Shown piece by piece: positions 20,877-32,370 of a DNA stretch of 64,000 bases. This stretch comes from Dolomedes plantarius (taxonomy: Eukaryota; Arthropoda; Arachnida; Araneae; Dolomedidae): positions 109,600,707 through 109,664,706 of the forward strand of contig OU015496.1 in NCBI GenBank assembly GCA_907164885.2. The letters run 5' to 3'. The position numbers and the translations under genes are program-made. The notes under the pieces are model-generated. The model was not told the origin of the DNA, did no database searches, and saw only the letters and a list, made by a program, of their open reading frames with translations. How positions within the stretch are numbered: the stretch's first letter is position 1; every line of letters begins with the position of its first letter.

Positions 20877-21065
20877 TCAATTCAATGCTCTTGCCTCCCA
20901 ATGTCGGCTGTAGAGATCTCGAGTGGACAGTGCCTCGCAGATCTGGAAGTGGGAAATGTTCATAACTTGTGGTATACCACAAATGGGGCAGAAAGAACTC
21001 TAGAATTGTCAAGCGGCTCAGATGTTTAGCCAAACAGTCATGACCAGTTAAAAACCGGATCATGG
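20877..21065 (-). pseudogene. tail of a LINE ORF2, type 1
   Basis: The minus strand reads FLTGHDCLAKHLSRL and, after a one-frame change, SFCPICGIPQVMNISHFQIC and TRDLYSRHWEAR, ending at TGA 20877-20879. The pattern TGH-x-L-x-x-H-L, CPxC, H-x-x-x-C, and Y-x-x-x-W-x-A-R is the C-terminal end of Jockey/R1-like non-LTR reverse transcriptase ORFs, beyond the RNase H domain. Sequence from 20877 down to about 20765 is probably its 3' untranslated region. The copy is heavily 5'-truncated. Confidence 0.75.
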
Positions 21066-22276
21066 CTACTGAATTCTTCCCTGGAAAATCTGGAATGTAT
21101 GCACTATTAACAACTCATAACTTTTTAGTATTTCTGTCAATTAATACTGTGAAGAATCCATTGATTCTCACAATTTATAGTAAAACCCTCTCAATCAATT
21201 CACGTCCCAACAGAAGACAACAGTGAAATCCGGAGGCAACAAAGCGGACAACCGAGCGCCAGAAGGAAACGTCCCAGACAATGCAAGCCTGGAGGCGAGG
21301 CGACAGTATGTCTGAGTTTTTGGACATAAAGTTCAAAAGACATTAGTTTCGGTCAACCCTTGATCGGTGATGATGATCGGGGAAGATTTAGCGACTTAAA
21401 GCAATCAGCTGATGTGTTGACGAAGGACACTAATCACCAATCAAACTTCCGAAAATTTATCTCACTTTAAAGGCACCAATAAAAACGCTTTTAAATATCG
21501 AGCGATCGCAGCGCTAGATTTACGAGTTGCGTCGCTACGAACTAAAAGAAAGTCAGTCAGCATCGAGACCTGCATCTAGAGGTCGCTACTCCGGTATTAA
21601 AGCCGTAGCTTAAGATTCTTTATAAGTCCTCATGCGATGCAAAGCTTTTTCCCGACACCTGTCGATCGCTCCCAGACGAAGCGAATTTGTTGAAATAATA
21701 TTTAAGTCCTTGTGAGAGGTAAAGATTTTCTCGACTCCTTGTCGTCTCGTTCCTAGAAGGAACCGTTATAGCTATTGGAGATAGCTTATGTTTTTAGATC
21801 CCAGACGGATCTGTTCGATAAATTATCAGCGGTATAAGAGACTTCGAGAGGAAGTAATTGCCGCGTGTCCTACTGAGTTTCCGGATCAGAAGAAATAGAC
21901 TCTAGTGTTTAGACTGAGAACCTATAATATCGACTGATGTTCTTCAGCTGAAATTGTTCCCTGCACGTTACTTAGAGTGTATACTCTACAGTGTTGTAAA
22001 TAATATTTCATCGAATTCATCTCATTGTAATAAATCATTTCATTTAATATTACTGGATTGTATCGTCGTCGTCTACATGCTACCATTCGGCGAATTCTTT
22101 ACAATACTTGATAAAATAGGGCTTTCAATTTCTTCCGGATAAACAACCTTATAGAATTATAAGCGATCGGCTTACACGGGTTCTGTATAACTGCAGTACC
22201 AGTTTTTGCCAACGAAAACAATTTTTTTTCCGTAATTCTCACTATCGTAAAGTGAGGCGGCACGATTTGTGGTGAA
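21066..22276. other. non-coding stretch, possibly LTR-derived
   Basis: Composition between about 21180 and 21960 is more GC-rich than its surroundings and recalls LTR U3/R sequence, with AATAAA near 22030. I could not find paired ends or a target duplication and make no firm call. Confidence 0.3.
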
Positions 22277-22279
22277 TAT

Positions 22280-22459
22280 GGGCCTGTTCACATAGGAGTC
22301 CGGTAGCGGAAGCATAAAAGAAAAGATGGCGCTGAGACGGATATAAACCAATCATAGGCGTTTAAAATTTCGTTGCTAATCGTTTGGAAGTTTGTCATTG
22401 GTTAAATATATTTCAATACTTTAACGCTTCCGCTACCGGACTCCCATGTGAACAGACCC
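22280..22459. mobile_element. Harbinger-type MITE, copy 2
   Basis: 180 bases, ends GGGCCTGTTCACATAGGAG and the reverse complement of CATGTGAACAGACCC, flanked by TAT (22277-22279, 22460-22462). It matches the copies at 2556 and 24314 over its whole length. Confidence 0.88.
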
Positions 22460-22811
22460 TATATATTCTACATAACTCAGTTTTCTGCATTTTAACGCAA
22501 AGTTCCTGTTGGGTTAAGATCGCTCAACCTTTGTGTCTCATAAAAAAATAAGATATCAGTTTTGGGATCAACCTCAAAAACAAATGAACTTAGTCATGCT
22601 CAGAGAAGTTACTTTTCATCTTCGAAAAAGAATTACTATTGAGTATTATATTTCCAAAACATATAAATGACAATTTTCCTTATAAAAATAAAATATGTAC
22701 AATCGATAGAAATGGTGGTGGGGGGGGGGGGTGTTAAACTAATTAAAACTTTGAACTTTCACTGGTGTTTGTGATATCAGTAACAAAAGTTACTATTTTT
22801 TTTTCTCACGG

Positions 22812-22961
22812 TTAATAAGAATTTTTCCCTTAGTTAAGTTTTTGAAGAGTTTAAACAACTTTCAAAGCCTCTTTTTCCCCACTAGAATGCGAAATAATTT
22901 TTCTCTCGCGTTTAAAACATTTCTTCCCAATCCTTGCTGAATGGTGTGATAAGATACCTCA
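22812..22961. repeat. 150-base interspersed repeat, copy 2
   Basis: Matches 17941-18092 over its length. It is not next to Tc1 ends here, so the repeat is mobile or dispersed in its own right. A poly-G run lies just upstream (about 22717-22730). Confidence 0.75.
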
Positions 22962-23212
22962 AATTGTCAGTAAATTCTGCTTACCAAACGATACTGATAA
23001 TAACAGCTACTAATTTACCTCAGTTACCACCATTATGAGATAAGTTACTCGATGGATTTCTGATTTAAATAATGTCTTTTCATATAGGTAATATAGAGTT
23101 TTATATCAGTAATTAAAATACCCAGAAATAGACCAAACTTATTATTATTATTATTTATTTTTAGAAAACCCTCATTTCTGACCAATACTGAAATAGAAGT
23201 TTTATTCACAAG

Positions 23213-23845
23213 CTAGCTGAATACCCCTGCTTCGCTATGGAGTGCATTCAAATTAAATACAACGATCAATGTATGCAATTAATTTGTAAGTTTAATATCC
23301 ATAAAACATACTAATTTGAATTGAATTCTTTGAAAACTTCCATCTCAATTAGTCTAGAGGTTAAATTTCATCTTTTACCGCATTTTAATATTTTTTTGTC
23401 AATTTATTTCGTTGTTATGCACGTGACGCAAAATTAATTTAAAATATCACAAGAAGAAAAGAAACCATGTGATCAGCATTTAATAAATTAAATTCTAAAA
23501 ATTAATCTTTAAAAATCATCAAAAACCAGAAAATGGTGGTAAAGATTCGAAAAAGATTTCATTTGAAAGGGATTTTTATGATCTTTCTCGTGATATAAAT
23601 TTTATAACCCTCAGATTATTATTTTAAATGCAAACTTTAAAGAATGTTACAAAAACAGCTTAAAAATTTAATTTTAAAAAATCTAAGAAGAATTATTCAA
23701 AACCTTTCTTAGTGCACCCCTACAGTATAAGAAGAATCGCTAAGTCGAAAATTTCAACCCTCTAAGTCCAGCATTGTTTTGAAGGTTTGGTCTGTGCGTT
23801 ACCTGTCAGTCAGTCAGTTACGGAACTGTTATATATAGAGAGAGA
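23213..23845 (-). mobile_element. non-autonomous Helitron, copy 1
   Basis: On the minus strand it begins TCTCTCTCTATATATAACAG, has a GACTGACTGAC run, and ends GTATTCAGCTAG. Start TC and end CTAG, with no terminal inverted repeats, are Helitron features. A hairpin lies just before the 3' end (GCACTCC...GAAGC). It is 633 bases long, non-coding, and shares its full length with the copies at 29416 and 56721. Confidence 0.85.
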
Positions 23846-23984
23846 TTTATTAATGGAGATCTCTAATACTGTACATCATAAGTCATAAATTACAATTCTC
23901 GAATACCATTAAACGACCATTTAACGTATTCAGTGGGTAAGAGGTTAGGTAGAATGTAATTACAAATTACGTGGAGTAAGTAGA

Positions 23985-24162
23985 AAGTGGCGGATCATCG
24001 CAGTCGCAAGAAGCGCGTGCTTGGGGACTCCGAAAGTTAGCAGCTTCACAAAGAGATAGAAGCTCCTATTTTTTTAAATTAAATAATAAATTGATTTGAT
24101 ATGATTACTTAGTATGTAGATCAAAGGGGTCTCAAACTTAGGTTGCGCTTGATCCGCCACTG
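23985..24162. mobile_element. hAT-like MITE, AGTGGCGGATCA family
   Basis: Ends AGTGGCGGATCATCG and the reverse complement of CGCTTGATCCGCCACTG. It matches the better-preserved copy at 26498-26677 (shared CTTCCGAAAGTTAGCAGCTTC). The target duplication is not clear in this copy. Confidence 0.75.
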
Positions 24163-24313
24163 AGTTACAAAGGTACCAAATCCAAAATCCTAGGAAAACA
24201 GTTTAGTTTTGAAACTCCTTTCATGCCCAAAAGTTACCGTAAATAACCGATGGATACGTTATTCGCCTTTATTGAAGCTTTTCACAGAGAGAAGTTGCTT
24301 GCGGGCCAACTAA

Positions 24314-24485
24314 AGGCCTGTTCACATAGGAGTCCGGTCGGAAAAGTATTTGAATATATTTAACCAATGACAAACCGCCAAACGATTAGCAACGAAATTT
24401 TTAACGCCTATGATTGGTTTATTTCCGTCTCAGCGCCATCTTTCCTTTTATGCTTCCGCTACCGGACTCCTATGTGAACAGGCCC
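24314..24485. mobile_element. Harbinger-type MITE, copy 3
   Basis: 172 bases, ends AGGCCTGTTCACATAGGAG and the reverse complement of TATGTGAACAGGCCC, flanked by TAA (24311-24313, 24486-24488). The left arm has lost a few bases relative to the other two copies. Confidence 0.88.
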
Positions 24486-24488
24486 TAA

Positions 24489-24961
24489 GCCTTTTACATA
24501 TCTCCCTACTCTGACTCTCCACTGAAAGAAAGTAGCATGACTTAAATTTTCAGTTGAAAACCCGATTTTCATCTTGATCATGTGTATATTGGAATAGGAG
24601 CTTTAATTTACAAATTTATTAATAGAGATCTTTAATACTATGTGATTTGTGTGTCACTTCAAATTTTCTTCTGGTTGTAAAAAGAGCTTATTTTATCTAC
24701 TTTAGGCAACAAAGCATTTTACATGCTCATGCATAATTTCAGCAAAAGTTAAACTCGCTTTTTAAACCGTTCAAAAAATATCCTCAAGACGAAGGTTTCG
24801 GTTCTTAAGATAAGAATTTAAACAGATTTTTAAAAGCAGCATCAAGGGAAGGCAGCACGACAGTAATAACTCTTACAAAACTAAAAGATTTTACCCTTCT
24901 GACATAGGTGTAGCGTGCTTCTATTTTTTTTTTTTTTTTTTTTTTTTTGGGGGGGGGGGGG
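24489..24961. other. non-coding stretch ending in poly-T/poly-G
   Basis: No gene seen. A long T run followed by a G run lies at about 24925-24961, directly before a MITE fragment. Confidence 0.4.
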
Positions 24962-25020
24962 CAGGGCCCGATTTAGAAAATTCTTGACTATAGGCACAAC
25001 TTGGGATGGGGGCCCATTAA
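24962..25020. mobile_element. fragment of a CAGGGCCCGA hAT MITE
   Basis: The end CAGGGCCCGATTTAG and a GGGGGCCC block match the MITEs at 16505 and 19823, but the other end is missing. Confidence 0.55.
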
Positions 25021-25406
25021 CACTGATGTGGGAGTAAAATTTTCCGAAATTGGCAAACAACAAAAAAATTATAATCATGAATCATTGTGAAAGTATCATT
25101 TTACCAAGAATTGGCTATTTGAAGCGTAGAAGCCTAGAACATTATCAAATAACAAAAAGCAATACAACATATTACCTTCATCATTAAAACACCAATACAA
25201 TGCAACCAGGAAAACTTATTAATCCCTTATATACACTATAACATACATATGATGAACTATACATATAACTATACATATGATGAACCTATCAATCAAATTG
25301 AAAGGATACATAAAAAAATTATTAAAAAAGGTAAAATTTAAAAAAAATTTAATTGGGCATTTTTTCTTTTAAAATAAAAATTTTGGGGGTGTCGTGGCCG
25401 ACTGTT

Positions 25407-26130
25407 GTGTGTGTGTTAAGAGATGCTTTTTATCATTTTACACATACATTTAATTACAGTCTATGGCACATCTATTTACTACATGCTACTCGCAAGATAC
25501 ACAGTTACAGACTCAAAACGAAACTTTTCTCCTCGTATTCTGCGTACTCTCTCGGTCACAGTTAAACTGTCCTTGGACATTAACAGTTAGAGTTAATACA
25601 CTACATCTCTTTCCCCTTTATTAAAGGTAGTCTCTGAGGTGGTCTTCGGACTCTTCCAGAGCGTCTAGGCACATGGCTTGGGATGTCATGCACTGGTGGT
25701 GTACTAGACTGGCCTGAAGGTGTATGGGTTTCAGTCGATGACGTTTTTGAGCGCACTGGTGATGAGTCCTGAACAGGGATATCAGCTGATGACACTGCTG
25801 GCGAAGATGGAACTTCAGCCTTTTTATTTGGACCCTGATGAGAGGTAGGACCATCACTGTGCTGGACTTCTGAGGCATTCTCAGTAAAATTTCCAGTAAG
25901 GAACCTACGAAATCACTTTCTTGCACTTGATTCCCCACTGAACGAATTTGATAAACATGCCTTCTCACTAGTATGCCTTGAACATCAATGGTATAGTGGA
26001 GAGCACCGTCTTGATTTTTACACGAGAGCTTGGGAATTTTTAAATACAAAACCGAGGGGTCATGAGTTTCTTCCTCACTGGTGGCTACAAAATGGAGAAG
26101 CAATTCCTCTCTTACTGATGATGTGGACAA
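25407..26130 (-). mobile_element. 3' end of a Gypsy-like LTR retrotransposon
   Basis: On the minus strand, a coding tail (below) runs into a purine-rich tract (AAAGGGGAAAGAGA) and then a sequence starting TGTAGTG at 25605, which I take as the 3' LTR. Its far end is tentatively near 25407. The 5' part of the element is absent. Confidence 0.6.
25601..26130 (-). pseudogene. C-terminal tail of a Gypsy-type integrase/pol
   Basis: The minus strand encodes GALHYTIDVQGILVRRHVYQ and then, after a frame change near 25800, a Ser/Thr/Pro-rich linker and VPRRSGRVRRPPQRL, ending at TAG 25601-25603. An RRH-x-x-Q-(I/L)-R block followed by a basic RRS-x-R-x-R-x-P-P-x-R-L motif is usual at the C terminus of Gypsy pol polyproteins. 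The catalytic integrase and reverse transcriptase domains are not in the window next to it. The frame change shows decay. Confidence 0.65.
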
Positions 26131-26489
26131 AATATACCAGGACTTGCCTTAATGAATTTATTATATACATAAGCATACAGTATTTACAGTCTTTACGTAT
26201 TATGTATCTGATGGGATCTTATTCAAAGACTGATTATCATGGCAAACTGAAACTTCTTACACACATCCATGCTTGTGAATTGACACGTGTGTGGATTGTC
26301 CACTTACAATAATGCAGTGACATCTGTTGGCAGTCTATACAAAACCAAATAGCTATAGTCATCTTTTGCAACAAGGAAACTGAATTGACTGGGATCTTCA
26401 GCTTAAAACTGATATTTTAATATTGTTTAATTTCCTATTGGTAAACTAATATTTTAATATTGGTATCTGGAGCACCAAAAAAAAATTTA
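26131..26489. other. non-coding stretch
   Basis: Nothing supported between the LTR-element remnant and the next MITE. Confidence 0.4.
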
Positions 26490-26497
26490 TTTGAAAC

Positions 26498-26677
26498 CAG
26501 TGGTGAATGATCACATTGGTGGAGGGAGTGCATGCTTGAGGCTTCCGAAAGTTAGCAGCTTCAAAAAGAGATGCATTCTACGAATTTTTTCTATTGAATA
26601 ATAAATTTATTTGATAGCAGTACTTAGTATTTAGATCAAATGGGCCTCAAACTTAGGATGTGCTTGATCCATCACTG
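26498..26677. mobile_element. hAT MITE with 8-base duplication
   Basis: 180 bases, ends CAGTGGTGAATGATC and the reverse complement of TTGATCCATCACTG, flanked by TTTGAAAC on both sides (26490-26497, 26678-26685). Same family as 23985-24162. Confidence 0.9.
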
Positions 26678-26685
26678 TTTGAAAC

Positions 26686-27585
26686 TCTAAATTAGGTCAG
26701 AGCTATAAAAATTTAGATATATTTGAATATTCATCAACATGATTATTTCCATAAAAACTGATTTTGTTAAACACAGTTCGACAATTTCAAGAACTTAGCA
26801 CTAGGTCTCTGCAATTTCTAATATCTCTTCAACAAGATAATTATACATAATAATTTAAGATGTTTCCTAATATACTAATTAGATCTAGTTAGTTCAAGGC
26901 AAATATACTTTTTAAAATATTTCATTGTTCATTGAAGCCCTTAATACTATACCATTACCAGACCCCAAGTTTCTTAGAAGACCACACCTTAGAAGACCAC
27001 ACCTTTGAAGGGGGTGGTTTGTGACCCCCTTGGATACACCTGCATTCTAACCAAGATCCCACAGGGAATTCAAGTGTTGGAGTGAGAGACATTGGAACTG
27101 ACTCTTGGAGAAGGAGGTTGTGCAAACGACACACTGTTCAGTGTTTTGTTTTCAGAGGACGACTCCGGTGTGGGTTGATCAAGCTGCCCTGGTGATAATT
27201 ATCGAGAACTGAATCTCTCGGGTTAAGACTGAAAAGCGGTTAAAGTTGTATATAAATTGTATAATAATTCTGTATACAATAAAGGTTGTAAATAATAAAT
27301 GTCTCTTTTGTGTTCATTGACAAGAATGTTACAATACAATAAAAATCTCATTTTTTTTCAGTATTTGGTTTATTTAATACATTAAATAGAATTGAATTTA
27401 ATTTCAATTATATACATAGAAACATTCTTATTAATGAAGTATCAGTCCTGTAACATTTTGGTTGAAGAAAGAGTAAAACATGATTTTGAAGACAAAAGCT
27501 GTAATAAAGTTCATTTTGAATTCCTTCAAAACCAGCATTCTCATTTACATTTTATTTAATGTAACAAGAACAATGTGACACTTCT
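26686..27585. other. 3' flank of the SENP-like gene with LTR-like sequence
   Basis: Downstream of the last SENP exon. AATAAA on the minus strand at 27551-27556 is a possible polyadenylation signal about 30 bases beyond the stop. The stretch 26950-27320 (with CAATAAAGG near 27281 on the plus strand) resembles part of 50745-51250 and may be a solo LTR; ends were not found. Confidence 0.4.
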
Positions 27586-27771
27586 TCAGTCATCAGTTGA
27601 AAGAACAATAACATCTGAACTACAACTTGAATCAGAAAGAGCAGTTTGGGGCTGTTTTTCTTTCAATTCAGATATCACTTTCTTGATTTCTTCCCTTTTA
27701 CGAATCATTATGCTTTTAGGAAACCAATTCTTTAATACCGGCATAGGGTTTCCAAAATAAGGAATAGGATT
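27586..27771 (-). CDS. SENP6/7-like SUMO protease, last coding exon
   Basis: The terminal exon encodes NPIPYFGNPMPVLKNWFPKS, then RKREEIKKVISELKEKQ, and an acidic Ser-rich end, stopping at 27586-27588. Upstream, TTTTATATTTTCAG supplies the acceptor. The pattern NPI....NWFP....KREEI is characteristic of the C-terminal edge of the SENP6/SENP7 catalytic domain. The exon starts in phase 0, matching the end of the exon at 28809. SENP6/7 proteases remove or edit SUMO2/3 chains, mostly in the nucleus; that function is inferred from the family. Confidence 0.88.
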   Translation of the reverse strand, partial: NPIPYFGNPMPVLKNWFPKSIMIRKREEIKKVISELKEKQPQTALSDSSCSSDVIVLSTDD

Positions 27772-28808
27772 CTGAAAATATAAAAACTCGCATATTATTT
27801 CTATAGCAATCAATCATTGCAATCTAAATTCAAAACGTACAAAAGCAATACCAAATTTTGAATTGAAATGTTTAATATTCTGCATAATACCCTTTGGAAA
27901 TTGTATCTCTGAGCATTTTAGGAAATATTTTGGAATGATATATTTTTCGAACTATTAAAGCTTACATAAAATTAAATTAAAATTTTAAGCATACGAGATG
28001 GATGAAAAGGGGTTCATCTTTTAAATTTGAGAATCTTCATCAAATTAATTAAAAATAATCTAAATTAATTAAAGATTAAAAAAATCTTGCAGGAAAGCAA
28101 CTACTTTCAAGCCAGCCCTTCATGAAGCTTAAAATACGATCACTCACAGGTGACAAATCCCACTTTGTGATTAGTCTAGCGAGACAATCATATCTAATGC
28201 TCTTGACCTAATTCATAGTTACATCAGTCAGCCAAATCCACATACTAACCATTCCCTTATATTTTTGTGAATTTTACTGACATGCAAAGCATGTTTTATC
28301 TCTCAAACATAAGATATATAGTCATGATTTCAAGCTTGGAGATCACTTAAACAATCTCTGTACTGCATAAAGTCTTAGCCTAGTTATTGAAAGATACAAT
28401 GCCATACTTCAGGTATGACAACCAATTAGTTGTAAAGCAAAAGAGCAGATTTGAATATACCTCCTACTGACAAAGGCAATTACCACATATACTGAAAACA
28501 CCTAAAATGAGACAATAATTTAAAGCTATTTCTGTATAAACAGAAATATTTTTTAGATTTATCGCAATGAGCTGTTAAAATCTGTATAAAATGGCATGAC
28601 TTCCATTGGATGAGAGTATTCTCAAAGACTAACAAAGTTACAGAAAACATATAATTTTTTTTAAAAAAAAAGCAAAATTAATAGACATCTAAAATAAAAA
28701 ATGTCCCATAAAAAAAGGGACATGAAATAGCAGATATGCTTTGGATTTTGAAACAAAAAAATTATAATTACAGAGTACACAAAATGTTTTTAGATATTAA
28801 ATACCAAC
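27772..28808 (-). other. intron of the SENP-like gene
   Basis: Bounded by a GTTGGT donor (28803-28808) and a TTTCAG acceptor. AT-rich; no repeats recognised. Confidence 0.7.
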
Positions 28809-28956
28809 CTTAAAAAAGCTTTCTACATATTGTAGTAAATACAATCCACAGTCAACATCGTTATCTTGCTGAGGACAAACAGCTTTATAGTAAAGTAAAT
28901 TATCCCAATCACATGGCTCTGTTGGATTTTTGTTCTTCCACAGTATTTTAAAAAAT
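28809..28956 (-). CDS. SENP6/7-like protease, exon with the catalytic cysteine
   Basis: A 148-base exon encoding CDWDNLLYYKAVCPQQDNDV and DCGLYLLQYVESFFK. The C of DCG is the nucleophile of Ulp1-family cysteine proteases, and the second Q of PQQ precedes it as the oxyanion-hole glutamine. The acceptor is ATAATAG; the donor GTTGGT is weaker than usual. One leading base completes a codon from the exon at 33766, and the end is in phase 0 for the last exon. The residues match the SENP6/7 subgroup better than SENP1/2. Confidence 0.93.
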
Positions 28957-29415
28957 CTATTATAAAAAATTTGATATTCATTTTTTTTATATATATACAT
29001 TGTATAATTTCACAAGAAATAACAATTGTTATTTTAAAATTATTTTCTACTCTGATATACAAAGCATCACTTCTACAAATGTACAGCCAGGTGAAACTTT
29101 TTTCAATCCCAGTTAGATGACTGAGAGATAAAATATCTTTTCTACTACAAAGGGAAAAGAGATGCATGAACAAATAATTCGGATAAAATAATGAAATATT
29201 TAACTGCACTAGTCTGCATAAAGCTCCATTGAAAGCAAAATTGTTTCTTCTCAGAGTTTTTGATATTTTATCATACAAAATTATAATCTAATATAAAGTT
29301 TGTCCAGATTAGCATTGACTCAGGCTGCACTCTGCAAAAAACTGACTAAGGTCCATAAACTTCCTTATAAGGACTAACAACCAGAAAAAAATCAATGTTC
29401 AGCTTTATATATACA
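28957..29415 (-). other. intron sequence
   Basis: AT-rich intron of the SENP-like gene ahead of the Helitron; nothing else recognised. Confidence 0.6.
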
Positions 29416-29557
29416 CTAGCTGAATACCCGTACTTCGCTACAGAGTACATTCAAATTAAATACAATGGTCAATGTATGCAATTAATACCAAAAAAATATA
29501 TATATATATATTTATAATAAATACAATGGTTAATGTATGCAATTAATGTAAAAATAA

Positions 29558-29600
<43 letters not shown>

Positions 29601-29970
29601 TAAAAAAATCATAACGGATATTTTTATAGACAAAATAATATAGAAGAAAATATTCAAATTAAATACAATGGTCAGTGTATGCAATTAATTTGTATGTTTA
29701 ATATCCATACAACATACTAATTTGAATTAAATTCTTATAAACCTTCCATCTCAATTAGTCTAGAGGTTAAATTTTATCTTTTACCATATTTTAATATTTT
29801 TGTCAATTTATTTTGTTGTTATGCACGTGATGCAAAATTAATTTGAAGTATCACAAAAAGAAAAGACCATGTGATCATGATTTAATAAATTTAATTCTAA
29901 AAATTAATCTTTAAAAATTCACCAAAATCCAGAAAATGGAGGTAAAGATTCGAAAAAGATTTCATTTTAA

Positions 29971-32370
29971 CCCTTTGACGGTTAGGGAAATGAGCAGTTT
30001 TTGTTTACTTAATTCGCGCAGCATTACGAGTAAACAGTAGTCGAAAGTGGCAGCTGTTTTCCCCCGCCGTTCTTCCCAAAATGTCACTCTTTTCTGGCGA
30101 TGCCGTAGATAGCTCGCCTCAGGCATTTTAAAAATTTCTTAAAGTATTTGTAGTACATAAATAACAGTTTTTACGTACTTTAAAATAATTAATAAATGAT
30201 AATTATTAAATAGTAAATTATAAATGATTATAATCAATTATATAAATAATAATAGTTAATTATAAATATAAGACAAATATTAAATTGAAAGGACTAAATA
30301 AATACAACTAATGTAAAACTTTATGAAGCATTTAAATACAGTAATTACCTAAAAATCTTTTTCTGTGTGATATACTTTAAAACATGGAATTGCACATAAT
30401 GGGGTATTAGTCTTTGCAATAAGTACGTGTTTCACGGCGAATTATTTTTCCATTGGCATAATTTTTGCTGCATACTACTACACATCGCCTAGTAGGTCCT
30501 TTCTTTTTTTTCTGTAGGTGGAATATAATCAGGAAAGTGGCATGCTGACAATCTTAAAGTATTCGAAACAGTTTCAGCAGGTTTTGATTTCAAATGTCTC
30601 TGAGTGTGATATTTTTCAACAATTCATTCAGCTAGTTCAAGTCTGAATTCCAAATTTGATTTTTTATTCCCTTTTTTTTCCACAGCTGAAAAGCATTAAA
30701 AATTGTTATGTCCAATAAATAACGAAATATTTTCTTGTAATATTTCCTTTGATGAGATCGAGTTACATCAAAGTATCCAATTTGCTGATCCATGCGATCT
30801 ACACCGCCCATCGTATTATTATAATCTAAAGCAACCTTAGGCTTCTCTATTTCCACATTTTTCAATTTATTTGGGACTTTTACGATTTCAGGATTATGAA
30901 TTGAGCTTATAAAATGAACATATTTTTTTTGCTCTCCATCGCATGATCATCATCTTTGATAGGTAAGTAAGTCTCCCTTTTTAAGCTTTTCTGTTTTCAG
31001 TTCCTTCGGTAGATCTTTTCTGTTAGGTCTTAATGTTCCAAAAAAAATCAGTTTTAGATTTCAATAACATTTCCCCTAACTCGAGAGAGTTGTAGTAATT
31101 ATCCATAGTAAGGCAATATCCTTTGTTTAATAGCAGCTTAGACAATGTCAAAACTACGTGAGTAGAAAACGAATATTCTTTATTTTCTTCAGATATATGT
31201 GTGCCTTTACCGACATAAATTATAATAGACTACACGTATACACTATGAGATTCACATAACATAAACATTTTGATAACGAATCTGGCCCTTTTAAGTGGTA
31301 AGTATTGGGTCCAAGAAAGTCTCCCTTTATACAGCAATAGACTTTCATCAATACATGTCTTGTTCGGGTGTATAAACTTCCAAAAATTTTTTCTGTAAGT
31401 AATTTAAAACGGTCCATATTTTTTTTAGCTTTGGTTGAGGAATTAGTGTTTTCATTCCTATTAAAATGAATAAATTGCATAATAAGCTCAAACCTTCTCG
31501 AAATCATGAGGTTAGAAAAACTAGGAGTTTTAATTAAATTTCTTTTTGACCAATACATTCTTACAGTTGGTTTCGTAATTATTCCTTGCAAAATTAATGT
31601 TGCAACAAATACTCTCAATTCATTCGCATTAGTTTCACTCCAATAATGAGTTCGGGAATGTTCTTTGCTCTTAAATTTATTTAAATTTTCAGCAGCAAAA
31701 ATGTTGGTTTCAGTAACAACATGATTTACAATATCATCAGTAAAAAACAGCTCGAAGTACTCTAGTGGGTCAGAAATATTTGTCACGCAAGCTTTCATGC
31801 CCACATAACAGTAAAACTAAATTGGCTAGCGTGAGAACTTGAATCAATTTTACACCACTGTCGAACACTCGAAAAATCTTCCTCATCGCTTGAATCACCG
31901 CATCGCTTCAGAGCTTGATATACTGTGAAAAAAGTTCTTCATCAGACTCAAAACTTGATAAGCTTTCTGTATCACAATCATAATCATCATCACAATTATC
32001 TAACTTTCGATTTTGAGCCATTTTACTTTACAAACACTCTAAGAAACGTGCTAAAATACGCATAAAAAGAACAAGGTAAAAAAAAAATTCCCCCTTCATT
32101 ATGAAAAGAAATTCATGGAACCCCTACTGCCATCTGTAGACAGTAAAACTAAATTTCGCGAGTAGGATTCGTTTGTAACATAATCAATGCAGAATAATAA
32201 TGGCGAACGAGCTCAGCTCATCAGCGCTCATTGGGGAAAAATTTCGCTACTCGAGTAGTGCTCGTTTCTAACCATTTCGGTCGAAATCTTGCTCCCGAGC
32301 GGAACTCGTTTGCGCGCATTATGAAGTACGATTCGATTGCAAGCTGAACTCGGTCATAACCATCAAAAGG
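29971..32370 (-). mobile_element. piggyBac transposon, decayed
   Basis: 2400 bases flanked by TTAA on both sides (29967-29970, 32371-32374), with ends CCCTTTGACGGTTA and the reverse complement of TAACCATCAAAAGG. TTAA duplication and CCY ends are piggyBac signatures. Comparison with the uninterrupted Helitron at 23213 shows the empty site, where the target reads TTTGAAAGG. Confidence 0.95.
30349..32021 (-). pseudogene. piggyBac transposase (PGBD-like), broken
   Basis: From the ATG at 32019-32021 the protein begins MAQNRK and an acidic stretch, as piggyBac proteins do. A stop follows near 31920, then a long frame (31804-31220) with DPLEYFELFFTDDIVNHVV, ANELRVFVATLILQGI and FSNLMISRRFELIMQFIHF. 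Further on are the MDNYYNSLEL block near 31110-31085, the frame 30865-30632 with NNTMGGVDRMDQQIGYFD, and a cysteine-rich C terminus (RRCVVVCSKN, then CAIPCFKVYHTEKDF) ending at TAG 30349-30351. The D residues of MDNYY and GGVDRMD are part of the catalytic set. Several frame changes and stops make it a pseudogene. Confidence 0.9.

Noticed and set aside
28823..29278. long minus-strand frame overlapping the catalytic-cysteine exon
   Set aside because: It is in a different frame from the conserved DCGLYLLQ exon and has no motif.
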